A DNA stretch of 64,000 nucleotides, taken from assembly GCA_963796565.1 (NCBI GenBank), contig CAWCMA010000005.1, positions 186,001 through 250,000 on the forward strand, given 5' to 3'. Made by a program: the position numbers and the translations under genes. Under the pieces are notes generated by a model. That model had not been told where the DNA came from, ran no database searches, and worked only from the letters and a program-made list of their open reading frames with translations. Positions 47,601 to 55,852 of the stretch are shown piece by piece. Position 1 is the first letter of the stretch; each line of letters starts with the position of its first letter. Source of the DNA: JAKAVN01 sp963796565 (lineage in GTDB: Bacteria > Desulfobacterota > Binatia > Binatales > Binataceae).

Positions 47601-47710
47601 CGGCGGCGCGTTCGCTGACCGGGCGCGAGTTGCGCGGGCTCTTCGGATTGCCGGCCAGCGCGCCGAGCGCCGCGGCGCGCTCGGCCAAGCTGCGCGCGAG
47701 CGCCGGATGA
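44630..47710 (+). CDS. uvrA: UvrA excinuclease ATPase subunit
   Basis: A 1026-residue double ABC ATPase for damage recognition. Walker A sites are both GVSGSGKS (near residues 35 and 695). Two ABC signatures read LSGGEAQRI and LSGGEAQRL. Zinc knuckles are CPRCGG, CSRCG...CPECEG, CPTCGG and CEKCHG...CDACDG. The UvrB-binding domain (about residues 125-255) contains an insertion of about 55 acidic, Ala/Ser-rich residues (around 191-248), and a short basic linker precedes the second ATPase. It is therefore longer than the usual 940. Probable TTG start at 44630; GTG at 44641 is possible. uvrB and uvrC are elsewhere in the window. Confidence 0.96.
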   Translation: MSGVERTISIRGARTHNLKSISLDLPHNRLIVVTGVSGSGKSSLVFDTLYAEGQRRFVQSLSTYARMFLQRMDRPDVDSISEIPPALALRQKNTIKNARSTVGTVTEISDYLRLLFATLGRTICPRCGGEVTRDSVESAAAHALAGPGMHLFLAPFEPGSRSAAAACEFLAHNGYHRLFVDGAIVETAELLGRAVQGVVQDAGQDAIETAAIHSASDSELEAATVAARAAPAPEREVGESSSESLQEPLMVVTDRVANDSADAPARVREALEKAFYLGGGRARVVTVVRENGRMTPVADIAFDRRFNCSRCGTLFPEPTPALFSANSPIGACPECEGFGRTVELDLEKVMPDPGLSLRQGLIAPWRTPAYLEMKTWMLKCARRARVRAAVPFREMTETERTWLLDGEARDGEDQGAHRDDWERWPGVRGFFRWMEKRRYKTHVRILLARYRRFVPCPTCGGAKLKPEALNVRVEGTTIAEVGRLAVRELKVWLEHLGDQARAAERAAVVLRELKSRVGYLDEVGLGYLTVERQARTLSGGEAQRIHLASALGSLLTSTMYALDEPTVGLHAGDVRRLLGVLRHLRDLGNTVVVVEHDPMMIAGADFTVELGPGGGREGGNLIRAGAPARSRASKGAKNVKPASAGTPGRVILLRTLSRERRFTRRDPALRIVGAREHNLKDLDVRIPLGRMVCVTGVSGSGKSTLVEDVLYNNYLRRRGEPVSEVGACDRIEGLELVGEMVHMGQELPARSLRSNPATYLKIYDDIRRLFAQSNEARRLGIQPRHFSFNVEGGRCEKCHGTGTVTIEMHFMADLEVQCDACDGRRFQSHILAIRYLGRNVNEVLALTVDEARGFFAKSSAVTRRLEALSAVGLGYLCLGQATSTLSGGEAQRLKLARFLLADLEPLPAGPDGKPLGRVFLLDEPTTGLSSVDIRQLLRVFGRLVAEGNTLVVIEHHLEFIAHADYVIDLGPGGGDDGGRVVAAGPPLKVAAAARSLTGRELRGLFGLPASAPSAAARSAKLRASAG

Positions 47711-47913
47711 CCTGCCGGCTCGGCGGATCGCATCGCGGCGCAACGCGGCTCGGCTTCAGCGACGTCATCGTCATCGCGATCGTGATGGCGATTCTGCTCT
47801 TCGCCGCGTGGAAGCAGTTCCCCGCTTACGACCGCCCGTTCACGCCGCGCCGGATTCTCACTCCCGTGCCTCGAGCGCCAATGCCGAGAAACATCCGGCC
47901 TCCTGCTCCGTAG
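47707..47913 (+). CDS. Small single-pass membrane protein coupled to uvrA
   Basis: A 68-residue product beginning at an ATG that overlaps the uvrA stop (ATGA). One helix (DVIVIAIVMAILLFAAW, residues about 19-35) is followed by a Pro/Arg-rich tail. The overlap implies translational coupling to uvrA. No family recognised. Confidence 0.55.
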   Translation: MTCRLGGSHRGATRLGFSDVIVIAIVMAILLFAAWKQFPAYDRPFTPRRILTPVPRAPMPRNIRPPAP

Positions 47914-48092
47914 CAGTGAGGCATTTTGAAATTTCTTCAAATGATCTGATCGGTGTCGATTTTTATTTTCTTCACTGGGAGGCTCGGCTGCCCAAAAATG
48001 CATCGCAACGCTGAACGCGCTCTGGTAGGATGCGCGCTACATCGTCCCGGCGGGGGCGAAAAGCCCCCCGGGCCTTAACCTGGGAGCGGAGC

Positions 48093-48665
48093 ATGAACCC
48101 TGACCAGCCTTCCGCCAAGCGCCTCAAAGAGTTCTTTCTCGCGATGACGCGCACCAGCTTTGGCCAGCTCGGACTCGCTGACCGGCAGGTCGTCGAATAC
48201 GTCGCTTCGGTGTTGACCGACTTCAGTGCGGCCGACGGATGGCTGGCACTGCGTGACGCCGAGGGCCGCCGGCTAACCAGCGTGGTCGAGATGCTGGCCT
48301 CGCAGGCGGGCGCACCGCAAACCCGTGGGCGCGTGCTCGGCGAGCGCGAGTTGCGCAAGTACGTCGGTGACTACACGCTCTTCATGTCGGGACTGTTCCG
48401 CACCTTCGTCGAGCGCGGCGGTTACCTCGACTACTATCTCGAGGAAGGCAAGCGCTCCTACCAGACTGTCTCGGAGCTCGACGTCGCGTTGTACCGGCCG
48501 GGCTTTCTGATGTTCGAAGAGCTGAGCCGCAGCTTCGAGAACTACTCGGGCGCGCTCGACTACATGCGCAAGTGCTTCTTCAAACCCGCGCCCAACCAGG
48601 ACCCGTTCGCGGGCTTCGCCGAGAAAATCGAGGGCTGGGTCCGGCTGCGGCTGACCCCCAATTGA
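48093..48665 (+). CDS. Conserved-looking cytoplasmic protein, unknown
   Basis: A 190-residue product without signal or membrane helix. It is mostly helical with many aromatic residues (GGYLDYYLEEGKRSYQ, SFENYSGALDYMRKCFF). GGGAGCGGAGC precedes the ATG. A GC hairpin (48052-48057/48063-48068, loop GAAAA) sits in the leader just upstream. Only 25 bp separate it from the pseudouridine synthase, so they likely share a transcript. I do not recognise the family. Confidence 0.7.
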   Translation: MNPDQPSAKRLKEFFLAMTRTSFGQLGLADRQVVEYVASVLTDFSAADGWLALRDAEGRRLTSVVEMLASQAGAPQTRGRVLGERELRKYVGDYTLFMSGLFRTFVERGGYLDYYLEEGKRSYQTVSELDVALYRPGFLMFEELSRSFENYSGALDYMRKCFFKPAPNQDPFAGFAEKIEGWVRLRLTPN

Positions 48666-48690
48666 TGCCGCGAATTGATGCCGCGAACTG

Positions 48691-49593
48691 ATGGCGATTG
48701 ACGCGCGCGAGCGCCTCGACCATTACCTGGTGCGCCTGGGATGGGCGCGGTCGCGGCGCGGCGCGCGCGAGATGCTCGCGAGCGGGATGGTCCGCGTCAA
48801 CGGCCGCGTTTTGCGTAAGGGCGAGCTGATCGGCGGTGGCGACGCAGTCGAAATTGTAGAGGCCCCTGCGCTAGCCGCACTCGCACCCGACTCGGAAGTA
48901 AAAATTGAAGTCTTGTTTCGCGACCCCGCGGTGCTGGTGGTCAACAAGCCCGCGCCGATGGCGTGTCATCCGTTGCGCCCGGGCGAGCGCGGAATCGTGA
49001 TGAACGGTGTCGTTGCCGCCTTTCCCGAGGCGGCTACGGCCGGCGACAATCCGCGCGAAGGCGGCCTGGTCCATCGGCTCGACAACGGCACCTCGGGCGC
49101 GCTGCTCGTGGCACTCAAGCCGCCCGCCTTCGCCGCTCTGCGCGAGGCGATCCGCGCCGGTCGCATCCGGCGGGACTACCAGGCGTTGGTCGCCGGTAAT
49201 CTTAAAGAATCACTTCAGATTGATAAAGCGCTCGCGCACGACCCGCGCAATCCGCGCCGCATGATCGCGGTCGCGCCAAATGCGACCGGCGCCCGTGCTG
49301 CCACGACGGCGGTCGAGCCGATACGCCGCTTTGGGAATTTCACCTTGGTCTCGGTAAGGCCGCGCACCGGGATGCGCCATCAGATTCGCGTACACCTGGC
49401 GCAGACGGGCCATCCGATTGCCGGCGATACGCTCTATGGGGGGCCGGCGCTCGGCGCGCTCGCCGACGGGCGGTTCTGGCTCCATCTTGCGGAGATCGAA
49501 TTTCGTTCGCCCGCCTCGGGCCCGGTACGAGTGCGCTCGCCGCTCCCGCGCGACCTCGAGAACGCGCTCAAGGAGGCGAGCCGCCGCGCTTAG
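48691..49593 (+). CDS. RluA-family pseudouridine synthase with S4 domain
   Basis: A 300-residue enzyme. The N-terminal S4 RNA-binding domain (RLDHYLVRLG ... VRVNGRVLRKGELI) precedes the catalytic domain. The catalytic Asp lies in HRLDNGTSG (about residue 129); the family consensus is HRLDxxTSG. Further motifs: VNKPAPM (usually NKPxGL), GMRHQIRVHL and GDTLYG. It isomerises uridines in rRNA or tRNA; RluD- or RluC-type specificity cannot be told by eye. Confidence 0.92.
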   Translation: MAIDARERLDHYLVRLGWARSRRGAREMLASGMVRVNGRVLRKGELIGGGDAVEIVEAPALAALAPDSEVKIEVLFRDPAVLVVNKPAPMACHPLRPGERGIVMNGVVAAFPEAATAGDNPREGGLVHRLDNGTSGALLVALKPPAFAALREAIRAGRIRRDYQALVAGNLKESLQIDKALAHDPRNPRRMIAVAPNATGARAATTAVEPIRRFGNFTLVSVRPRTGMRHQIRVHLAQTGHPIAGDTLYGGPALGALADGRFWLHLAEIEFRSPASGPVRVRSPLPRDLENALKEASRRA

Positions 49594-49640
49594 CGGCGCA
49601 TCGTGATCCGCCGGAGCAGGATCGATCTCCGGAGCAGGAT

Positions 49641-50048
49641 CTATTTGTCAACGTAAACCTGGCGATGCGCGAACTGCCAGTCACCGTTGACCTTGCGCAG
49701 CTCGTCACGATAACCGCCGACCGCGGCCAGCTCGGTCTTGCCGCCCTTGATGTGGAAGTAGATCAGGTTGCAGGTGCCGTGAGCGTGGTCGCCGTGGACA
49801 TCGAAGCTCACGTTCACCATCATGTGGCGCACCTGCGCGCCAGCCCATGATTCTTTGTACGACGCGCAGAACTTGCGCAGCGCGGCGTGCCCGGCGTGCT
49901 TGCCGAGCGACGGGCTTTCGAAAATGCCGTCTTCAGTGAAGCAATTGACCCACTCCTCGAACTTGCTCGCGTCGATGTAGAGCGCGTAGCGGGCATAGAG
50001 CTCGCGAATCTGCTCGCGGTCCTCGCTGCTTCCCGTGATCGCCGGCAT
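49641..50048 (-). CDS. SnoaL/NTF2-like protein
   Basis: A 135-residue cone-shaped alpha+beta domain protein (REQIRELYARYALYIDASKFEEWVNCFTEDGIFES ... GDWQFAHRQVYVD). The group includes steroid isomerases, polyketide cyclases and ring-hydroxylating dioxygenase beta subunits, often in lipid or aromatic degradation. AAGGAGGAAAT fixes the start at 50048. It follows the CoA-transferase gene by 44 bp on the same strand, so a role in the same pathway is likely. Candidate acid/base residues are His/Asp in RHMMVNVSFDVHGD; no activity is assigned. Confidence 0.85.
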   Translation of the reverse strand: MPAITGSSEDREQIRELYARYALYIDASKFEEWVNCFTEDGIFESPSLGKHAGHAALRKFCASYKESWAGAQVRHMMVNVSFDVHGDHAHGTCNLIYFHIKGGKTELAAVGGYRDELRKVNGDWQFAHRQVYVDK

Positions 50049-50092
50049 AACATTTCCTCCTTCATGCGCGCCGGGTGGCGCGCCGTGTTGCT

Positions 50093-51304
50093 TCAGATTA
50101 CACCCGACTCTTTGAGCCGGGCCACGTCCTCCCAACTGTAACCAAGCATCTCGGTGAGAAGCGTCTCGGTGTGCTCGCCCAGCTCGGGCGCATGGCCGCG
50201 CGGCTCGGCCGGCGTCTCGCTAAGCTTGACCGGAAAGCCTACCAGCTTCATCGCGCCCAGCCCGGGATGTTCGTAGTCAACCACGTAGTCGTTGGCCAGC
50301 ACTTGCGAGTCGTCGGGCAGGTCGGAGACGCGGTTGACGACGGTGTAGATGAAGTCGCCGCCGGCCTTGAGCAGGCTCATCCATTCCTCGCGCGGCTTGG
50401 TGATGAAGACTTTGTCGAAGATCGCGACCAGCGCCTTGCAGTTCTTGCCGCGCACGCTGATCTCCTTGAAGCGGGGATCGTCGATCAGCTCCGGCAAGCC
50501 AAGCGTGTTGCACAGGTCCTTCCAGTAGCGGTCCGCCTGCAGCATCCCGAGCGTCAGCCATTTGCCGTCGGCGCATCGGTAATGGTTCCACAGCGGGTTG
50601 AAAGCGTTCTCGCGCGTGTTGCGGCGGAACTCGGTGCCCATGATGTTGCGGCAGGCAAGGTTAAGCCCCTGCAACGCGATCATCGAGCCCAGGTGTGAGG
50701 CGTTAACCTCCTGCCCGACGCCATAGCGCTCTCGCGCGAGCAGCGCCGTGATCACGCCGTACGACAGCATGATCGCGCCCATCTGATCGGCCACGCCACC
50801 GAAAAGGTAGACCGGCTCGTCGCTGTCGATTCCCGCGATGTGCATCACGCCGGAGCGCGACTGCGCCAGGTAATCGAAGGAGGGCTCACCGCTGTCGGGC
50901 CCCTCCGGGCCATAGCCCGACGCGGTCGCGTAGATGAGTCGCGGGTTGATCTCGTGCAGCGTCTGATAGTCGAGGCCCAGGCGCTGGGCCACGCCCTTGC
51001 GGTAGTTCTGCACGAAGACGTCGCTCTTGGCGACGAGCTGGTAGACGATCTCTCGCGCCTCGGGCTTCTTCATGTCGAGTGTGATGCTTTTCTTGTGGCG
51101 ATTATTGGACTCGAAGTAGAAGTTCTTCCCGTTGCGCGCGGTGGTGGCGCCCGAGACCGCGAAGATCGCACGTCCCGGATCGCCGTCGAGCGTTTCGAGC
51201 TTAATTACCTCTGCGCCAAGGTCGGCCAGCAGTGCGGTCGCAAACGGCCCCTGCTGCCAAATCGTCCAATCGATGACTCTTATTCCGTCAAGCGGCGTCT
51301 TCAT
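50093..51304 (-). CDS. CaiB/BaiF family III CoA-transferase
   Basis: A 403-residue enzyme moving CoA between acyl-CoA and a free acid. The opening (LDGIRVIDWT ... ADLGAEVIKLE), NRHKKSITLDMK, and GYGPEGPDSGEPSFDYLAQ with the nucleophilic Asp of the family are intact. GGGGAAAAT precedes ATG 51304, and the leader further upstream is not part of the family. Length is standard. It heads a two-gene unit with the NTF2-like gene. Substrates are unknown. Confidence 0.93.
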   Translation of the reverse strand: MKTPLDGIRVIDWTIWQQGPFATALLADLGAEVIKLETLDGDPGRAIFAVSGATTARNGKNFYFESNNRHKKSITLDMKKPEAREIVYQLVAKSDVFVQNYRKGVAQRLGLDYQTLHEINPRLIYATASGYGPEGPDSGEPSFDYLAQSRSGVMHIAGIDSDEPVYLFGGVADQMGAIMLSYGVITALLARERYGVGQEVNASHLGSMIALQGLNLACRNIMGTEFRRNTRENAFNPLWNHYRCADGKWLTLGMLQADRYWKDLCNTLGLPELIDDPRFKEISVRGKNCKALVAIFDKVFITKPREEWMSLLKAGGDFIYTVVNRVSDLPDDSQVLANDYVVDYEHPGLGAMKLVGFPVKLSETPAEPRGHAPELGEHTETLLTEMLGYSWEDVARLKESGVI

Positions 51305-51470
51305 ATTTTCCCCTATACCACAAGATGGGTCGCGAGGGATCGCCCCCGCCAAGCCATAATCGCGGTCCCTGTCCACAACGCGGGCCGCCCCGGCCGGCAA
51401 TTCGCGGCTCAAATTGACCCGCTGGCGCTTGAGTTACCACGCCGGAGGCTTCATCAATAGAACCAGAGCG

Positions 51471-52208
51471 ATGCTGCACTACCTGCTCAACTTTCTCTAT
51501 CCGCCGCGATGCGCGGCGTGCGGTGCGGGCCTGCCGATAGACGCCAGGCGCCGCGTTTGTGCGCCGTGCCGTGGCGCGATAGAGCCCCTGCGCCCGCCGC
51601 TGTGCCGCGTATGCGGAACGCCGCTCGGCGCGACCGACGACGCGGAGCGATGCCGTCACTGCCACGCTGCTCCGCCGGCATTCGACTCCGCCCGCGCGAT
51701 CACGCGCTATCGCTCCGGCGCAGACGGCTCCGGCACGGATGGCTCGAGCGCGGTCGCAACGCTGCTGCGCCGCCACAAGTACGGCCTCGACCAGTCGCTA
51801 GGACGCGCGCTCGCGGAGTACCTGGACGCCGCGCCCGCGCTGGATGCCGATACCTACGACGTCGTCATCCCGGTGCCGCTTCATCGCTCGCGCCTTAGAT
51901 GGCGCGGCTTCAACCAAGCCGCGCTGTTGGGGGCGGCGCTGGCGCGGCGGCTCAATTGCTCGCTCGATGTTGCCAGCCTCGCGCGTGTCCGCTCCACCCC
52001 GCCGCAGACCGCGCGCGACCGCGCCCAGCGCACGCGCAACGTCCGCGACGCTTTCGCGGTGCGCCGCCCCTCCCGCGTCGCCGGCCGGCGCGTATTGCTG
52101 GTCGATGACGTGATGACCACCGGCGCGACCGCCGACGAATGCGCGCGCGTGCTGCGCGCGGCGGGCGCGCAGCGAATTGACGTGCTGACTTTGGCCCGCG
52201 TGCTATGA
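51471..52208 (+). CDS. comF: ComF-family phosphoribosyltransferase-like protein
   Basis: A 245-residue protein with a four-Cys N-terminal zinc finger (CAACG ... CAPC, and a second set CRVCG ... CRHC) and a PRPP-binding fold with VLLVDDVMTTGATADE. ComF proteins assist DNA uptake in transformation, though many bacteria keep them for unclear reasons. ComEC is also present in this window. Start at 51471 (MLHYLLNFLYPPRC) matches the family opening. The stop overlaps the next methyltransferase start (ATGA), so they are coupled. Confidence 0.9.
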   Translation: MLHYLLNFLYPPRCAACGAGLPIDARRRVCAPCRGAIEPLRPPLCRVCGTPLGATDDAERCRHCHAAPPAFDSARAITRYRSGADGSGTDGSSAVATLLRRHKYGLDQSLGRALAEYLDAAPALDADTYDVVIPVPLHRSRLRWRGFNQAALLGAALARRLNCSLDVASLARVRSTPPQTARDRAQRTRNVRDAFAVRRPSRVAGRRVLLVDDVMTTGATADECARVLRAAGAQRIDVLTLARVL

Positions 52209-52840
52209 GCGAAGCGAACCGGAGCGAGTTGCAACCACGCGGCGCCTGCGAGAAGCGTAGCTACTGGGAGACCCGCCATGGTACCGGTGCCGCGCCCGGC
52301 GCGCCGGAGCCGTCGGTCATCGAATGGCTCGCGCTGCTGCCGCGCGGCGGCCTCACACTCGATGTCGCGGCCGGCACCGGCCGCCATAGCTTGGCGTTGG
52401 CGCGCGCGGGATTCAAAGTCGTCGCGATCGACTACGCCGAAGCGGCCTTGCGCACGCTGCAATCGATCGCGCGTGCAGAAAAGCTCCTCGTATGGCCAGT
52501 CGCCGCCGACCTTTCGGACTTTCCATTGCCACGCGCCCGCTTCGACGCGATACTCAATCTAAACTTTCTCGATCGCGCATTGGTGCCGCGCCTGATCGAG
52601 GGCCTGCGGCCCGGCGGCGCGCTGCTCTTAGACACTTTTCTCATCGACCAGGCGGCGACCGGCCATCCGCGCAATCCCGAATTCATGCTGCAACACTATG
52701 AGCTGCGCGAAATGTTGAGCGCGATGGATCTGGTGCGCTACCGCGAGGGCATCGTCGCCTATCCCGACGGCAAAAGCGCCTGGCGTGCGTCGGCGCTGGC
52801 CATCCGGCGAGGCGCCCAGAGCAGCCGAGACGTCCGATAG
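52205..52840 (+). CDS. SAM-dependent methyltransferase, class I
   Basis: A 211-residue Rossmann methyltransferase. Motif I is LDVAAGTGRHSLALA, with the acidic residue of motif II in VVAIDYAE, then a post-I ADLSDFPLP and LRPGGALLLDTFL. This resembles TehB-like small-molecule methyltransferases (tellurite/thiol type). The N-terminal segment of 35 residues includes SYWETRHGTG, common to that group. Start overlaps comF; stop directly abuts purM. Confidence 0.88.
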   Translation: MSEANRSELQPRGACEKRSYWETRHGTGAAPGAPEPSVIEWLALLPRGGLTLDVAAGTGRHSLALARAGFKVVAIDYAEAALRTLQSIARAEKLLVWPVAADLSDFPLPRARFDAILNLNFLDRALVPRLIEGLRPGGALLLDTFLIDQAATGHPRNPEFMLQHYELREMLSAMDLVRYREGIVAYPDGKSAWRASALAIRRGAQSSRDVR

Positions 52841-53887
52841 ATGGCGCGCGCGCTCAGCTACAAATCGGCCGGGGTCGATATCGATCTCAAGGAGCGGCTG
52901 GTGCCGATGCTGCGCCGGCTCGCGCGACCGACCCTGGGGCCGCACGTGCTGGGCGGAGTCGGCGGCTTCGGTGCAATGGTCGCGCTGGATGGCGCGCGCG
53001 CGATGCGCTCGCCGGTGCTGGTCGCGGGAACCGACGGCGTCGGGACCAAGCTCAAGATCGCGTTTTTAACCGGCCGCCATGACACGGTCGGTATCGATTG
53101 CGTCGCGATGTGCGTCAACGACATCGTGTGCCACGCCGCGCGTCCGCTGTTCTTCCTCGACTACATCGCTACCGGCAAGCTCAAGAGTGCCGTCGCGCTG
53201 GCGCTGGTGAAAGGCGTCGCGCGTGGGTGCAAGCTCGCCGGGATGAGCTTGGTGGGCGGTGAGACGGCGCAGATGCCGGGTTTCTACCGCCCCGGCGAAT
53301 ACGACCTCGCCGGCTTCGCCGTCGGCCTCGCCAAGCGCGCCAGAATTCCCCGGCCCGAGCGCATCCGGCCGGGCGACGTGCTGGTCGGCCTGGCTTCCAG
53401 CGGACTTCATTCCAACGGTTTTTCGCTGGTCCGCCGCGTACTCCTGGAGCGCGCGCGGCTGAAGCTCAACTCGCGCGTCGCGGAGTTGGGCTGCACGCTC
53501 GCCGACGAACTCCTGCGGCCGACGAAAATCTATGCCAGGGTCGCGATCGCGCTATTCGAGCGCTTTCCGATTCGCGGGCTTGCCAATATCACCGGCGGCG
53601 GCATAGTCGAGAACCTGCCGCGCGTCCTGCCAAAGGGGATCGAGGCGGTCGTGCGCCGCGGAAGCTGGCCGGTACCGCCGATTTTCAATCTGATCGCGCG
53701 GCTGGGACGAATCAGCCAGGCCGAGATGGATCGCACGTTCAACAACGGCCTGGGGATGATCGCGGTCGTGCCTCCCGGCCAGGCCGACGCCCTGGTCGCT
53801 CAATTGCGCCGCCTGCGCACGCCAGCTTATCTTGTCGGCGAGCTTCGACGAGTTGGCCGCGGCAAGCGTGGAGCCGTGCTCGTCTAG
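52841..53887 (+). CDS. purM: Phosphoribosylformylglycinamidine cyclo-ligase (AIR synthetase)
   Basis: A 348-residue enzyme forming aminoimidazole ribotide from FGAM with ATP in purine synthesis. Motifs: SYKSAGVDID, GTDGVGTKLKIA, DCVAMCVNDI, GGETAQMPGFY, GLASSGLHSNGFSL, NITGGGIVENLPRV, and FNNGLGM. Starts immediately after the methyltransferase stop. purN follows 194 bp later, with a dispersed repeat inserted between them. Confidence 0.96.
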   Translation: MARALSYKSAGVDIDLKERLVPMLRRLARPTLGPHVLGGVGGFGAMVALDGARAMRSPVLVAGTDGVGTKLKIAFLTGRHDTVGIDCVAMCVNDIVCHAARPLFFLDYIATGKLKSAVALALVKGVARGCKLAGMSLVGGETAQMPGFYRPGEYDLAGFAVGLAKRARIPRPERIRPGDVLVGLASSGLHSNGFSLVRRVLLERARLKLNSRVAELGCTLADELLRPTKIYARVAIALFERFPIRGLANITGGGIVENLPRVLPKGIEAVVRRGSWPVPPIFNLIARLGRISQAEMDRTFNNGLGMIAVVPPGQADALVAQLRRLRTPAYLVGELRRVGRGKRGAVLV

Positions 53888-53950
53888 CAGAATGTTGATA
53901 ATACAGGGAGAAAGATCCATCGCTTCGCGGAGATCCTTCGCTGACGCTCA

Positions 53951-54028
53951 GGATGACAGAAACGGAGCCCTTTTGCTGTCATCCTGAACGAGGGTTGTCG
54001 AAGTGAAGGATCGACGCGGAGCGATTTT
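53951..54028. repeat. Dispersed repeat copy B between purM and purN
   Basis: GGATGACAGAAAC, then CTGTCATCCTGAACGAGGG, GTCGAAGTGAAGGATCGACG and CGGAGCGATTT. It differs from copy A at 15496-15573 by only a few bases. Opposed GGATGAC and GTCATCC ends can form a hairpin. Confidence 0.85.
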
Positions 54029-54081
54029 TCTGTTTATCAACACCCTGCTGGCGACTAGCAGCAAGCGGAGCTAGAGACGCG

Positions 54082-54777
54082 ATGGCAAAGCGGGCGCCGG
54101 TCAAACTGGGTGTGCTGATTTCCGGCACTGGCACCAACCTGCAGGCGATTATCGACGCGCTCGAGCGTGGCGAACTGCGCGCCGAAATCCGCGTCGTGAT
54201 CTCTAATCGCGCCGGCGTGCAGGGGCTGGAGCGCGCTCGCCGCCACGGTATTCCCACCCGCCTCATCGAGCATCGCCGCTACGCCTCGCGCGAAGACTTC
54301 GACCGCGCGCTGGTCGGGGCGCTGAGCGATCACAACGTCGAACTCGTGGTATGCGCCGGTTTTATGCGGCTGCTTTCGCCGGTGATGCTGGCGGCGTTTC
54401 CCGATCGCGTGATGAATATCCATCCCGCGCTACTGCCGGCCTTTCCCGGCGTGCACGCGCAAAAGGCGGCGCTCGAGCACGGCGTCCGCTTCACCGGATG
54501 CACCGTATTTTTCGTGCGCGAGGGCGTCGACGACGGACCGATCATCGTTCAAGCGGTGGTGCCCGTGATGCCCGGCGACGACGAGGGAAGCCTGAGCGAA
54601 CGCATCCGCGCGCAGGAGCATCGCATCTATCCCTGGGCAATCCAGCTCTTTGGGGAAGGCCGCCTCACGATTGAGGGCCGCACCGTGCACATCGCGGATT
54701 TCCCGGCCGGCGATGAATCACTCGCGCTGGTGAATCCCCGCTCGCCGCATTCGCCGCGCATGAAACGTCCGCACTGA
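54082..54777 (+). CDS. purN: Phosphoribosylglycinamide formyltransferase
   Basis: A 231-residue formyl-THF-dependent enzyme of purine synthesis. The opening KLGVLISGTGTNLQAI, catalytic Asn/His in VMNIHPALLP, and Asp in VDDGPII are intact. The C-terminus is about 15 residues longer than in E. coli and ends in a Ser/Pro/Arg tail. It is in line with purM. Confidence 0.96.
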   Translation: MAKRAPVKLGVLISGTGTNLQAIIDALERGELRAEIRVVISNRAGVQGLERARRHGIPTRLIEHRRYASREDFDRALVGALSDHNVELVVCAGFMRLLSPVMLAAFPDRVMNIHPALLPAFPGVHAQKAALEHGVRFTGCTVFFVREGVDDGPIIVQAVVPVMPGDDEGSLSERIRAQEHRIYPWAIQLFGEGRLTIEGRTVHIADFPAGDESLALVNPRSPHSPRMKRPH

Positions 54778-54828
54778 ACTACCGCCTCGGCCGGGCCACC
54801 TGCCGCGCTCCAGCGAAGCTGAGAAGGA

Positions 54829-55560
54829 ATGAACAAGCTTTCCGTGATTGTCCCGATGCTCAACGAGGAGCAGGAGATTGCGCGCACGCTCGACGCGATC
54901 GCCGCAGGCGCGCTCGATGCCGAGGTGATTGTGGAAGTGATCGTAGTCGACGGCGGCAGCTCCGATCGCAGCCGCGACGAGGCGCGTCCGCGATGCGCGA
55001 CGCTACTGGTCGCGCCGCGCGGCCTCGCTCGTCAGATGAACGCCGGCGCCGCCGTCGCACGAGGCGACGCGCTGGTCTTTGTGCACGCCGACACGCTTGT
55101 GCCGCGGAGTTTCGCCGGCGACATCGCCGCGGCGCTCGCCGACCCCGCCGTCATGGGCGGCCGCTTCGATCTGCGCCTGGACGACGACGCGCCGCTTCTG
55201 CGGCTTATCGGATGGCTCATCAGCGCGCGCTCGCGTCTGAGCCGCACGGGCACTGGCGATCAGGCGATCTTCGTGCGGCGGGAGGCATTCGAACGGCTCG
55301 GTGGTTACCGCGACATCGCTCTCTGCGAGGACCTCAACCTGGCGCGCCGGCTCAAACGCATCGGCCGTGTCGCCTGCCTGCGCTCGCGAGTTACGACCTC
55401 GGCGCGGCGATGGCGCGAGCGCGGCGTGCTGGCGACAACGATGCGCATGTGGTTCATCCGGGTCGCATTTTTGCTCGGGGTCTCGCCCGCCCGGCTGAAC
55501 CGCCTTTACAACCGTGGCGGGCCAGTCGAAAATGAGAGCCAGAGGTCCGTCAGTGGCTAA
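54829..55560 (+). CDS. Family 2 glycosyltransferase, TIGR04283-like
   Basis: A 243-residue GT-A enzyme: SVIVPMLNEEQEI opening, VVDGGSSDRS, VFVHADTLVP as the metal site, and GDQAIFVRREAFERLGG. That spacing is typical of the small GT2 group TIGR04283, often near radical-SAM/selenodomain genes; none are seen here. A C-terminal hydrophobic stretch (MWFIRVAFLLGV) may touch the membrane. The last bases overlap the likely start of the glutaredoxin gene. Confidence 0.87.
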   Translation: MNKLSVIVPMLNEEQEIARTLDAIAAGALDAEVIVEVIVVDGGSSDRSRDEARPRCATLLVAPRGLARQMNAGAAVARGDALVFVHADTLVPRSFAGDIAAALADPAVMGGRFDLRLDDDAPLLRLIGWLISARSRLSRTGTGDQAIFVRREAFERLGGYRDIALCEDLNLARRLKRIGRVACLRSRVTTSARRWRERGVLATTMRMWFIRVAFLLGVSPARLNRLYNRGGPVENESQRSVSG

Positions 55561-55816
55561 GGTCCAGGTCTACACAACGCCATATTGTCCCTACTGCACG
55601 CGCGCCAAATCCCTGCTCAGGAGCAAAGACGTGGCGTTCGAGGAGATCGACGTCTCCGGCAATTCCGCGCTGCGCGAGAAGATGATCGAGCTATCCGGCG
55701 GCCGGCGCACCGTGCCGGAGATTTTCATCAACGGCAAAATAATCGGCGGGTACGACGAATTGCGCGCCCTGGAGGACGAAGGCGGTCTCGACCCGCTGCT
55801 GAGCGAGCCCGGCTGA
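55553..55816 (+). CDS. grxC: Glutaredoxin 3 type
   Basis: About 87 residues, a class I dithiol glutaredoxin with CPYC active site, then VPEIFINGKIIGGYDEL containing the cis-Pro and glutathione-binding GG. It reduces disulfides and protein-glutathione adducts. The GTG start at 55553 (AKVQVYTTPYC) fits the family and has AGAGG upstream; ATG 55532 is an alternative. It fits with gshA at 58.6 kb supplying glutathione. Confidence 0.92.
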   Translation: MAKVQVYTTPYCPYCTRAKSLLRSKDVAFEEIDVSGNSALREKMIELSGGRRTVPEIFINGKIIGGYDELRALEDEGGLDPLLSEPG

Positions 55817-55852
55817 GCCGGCCTGGCGATCGGTTACGCGGTTCTGGAAACA

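Noticed and set aside
45554..47743. Open frame of 729 codons antisense to uvrA
   Set aside because: UvrA is certain on the plus strand; the antisense product is Arg/His-rich and without domains.
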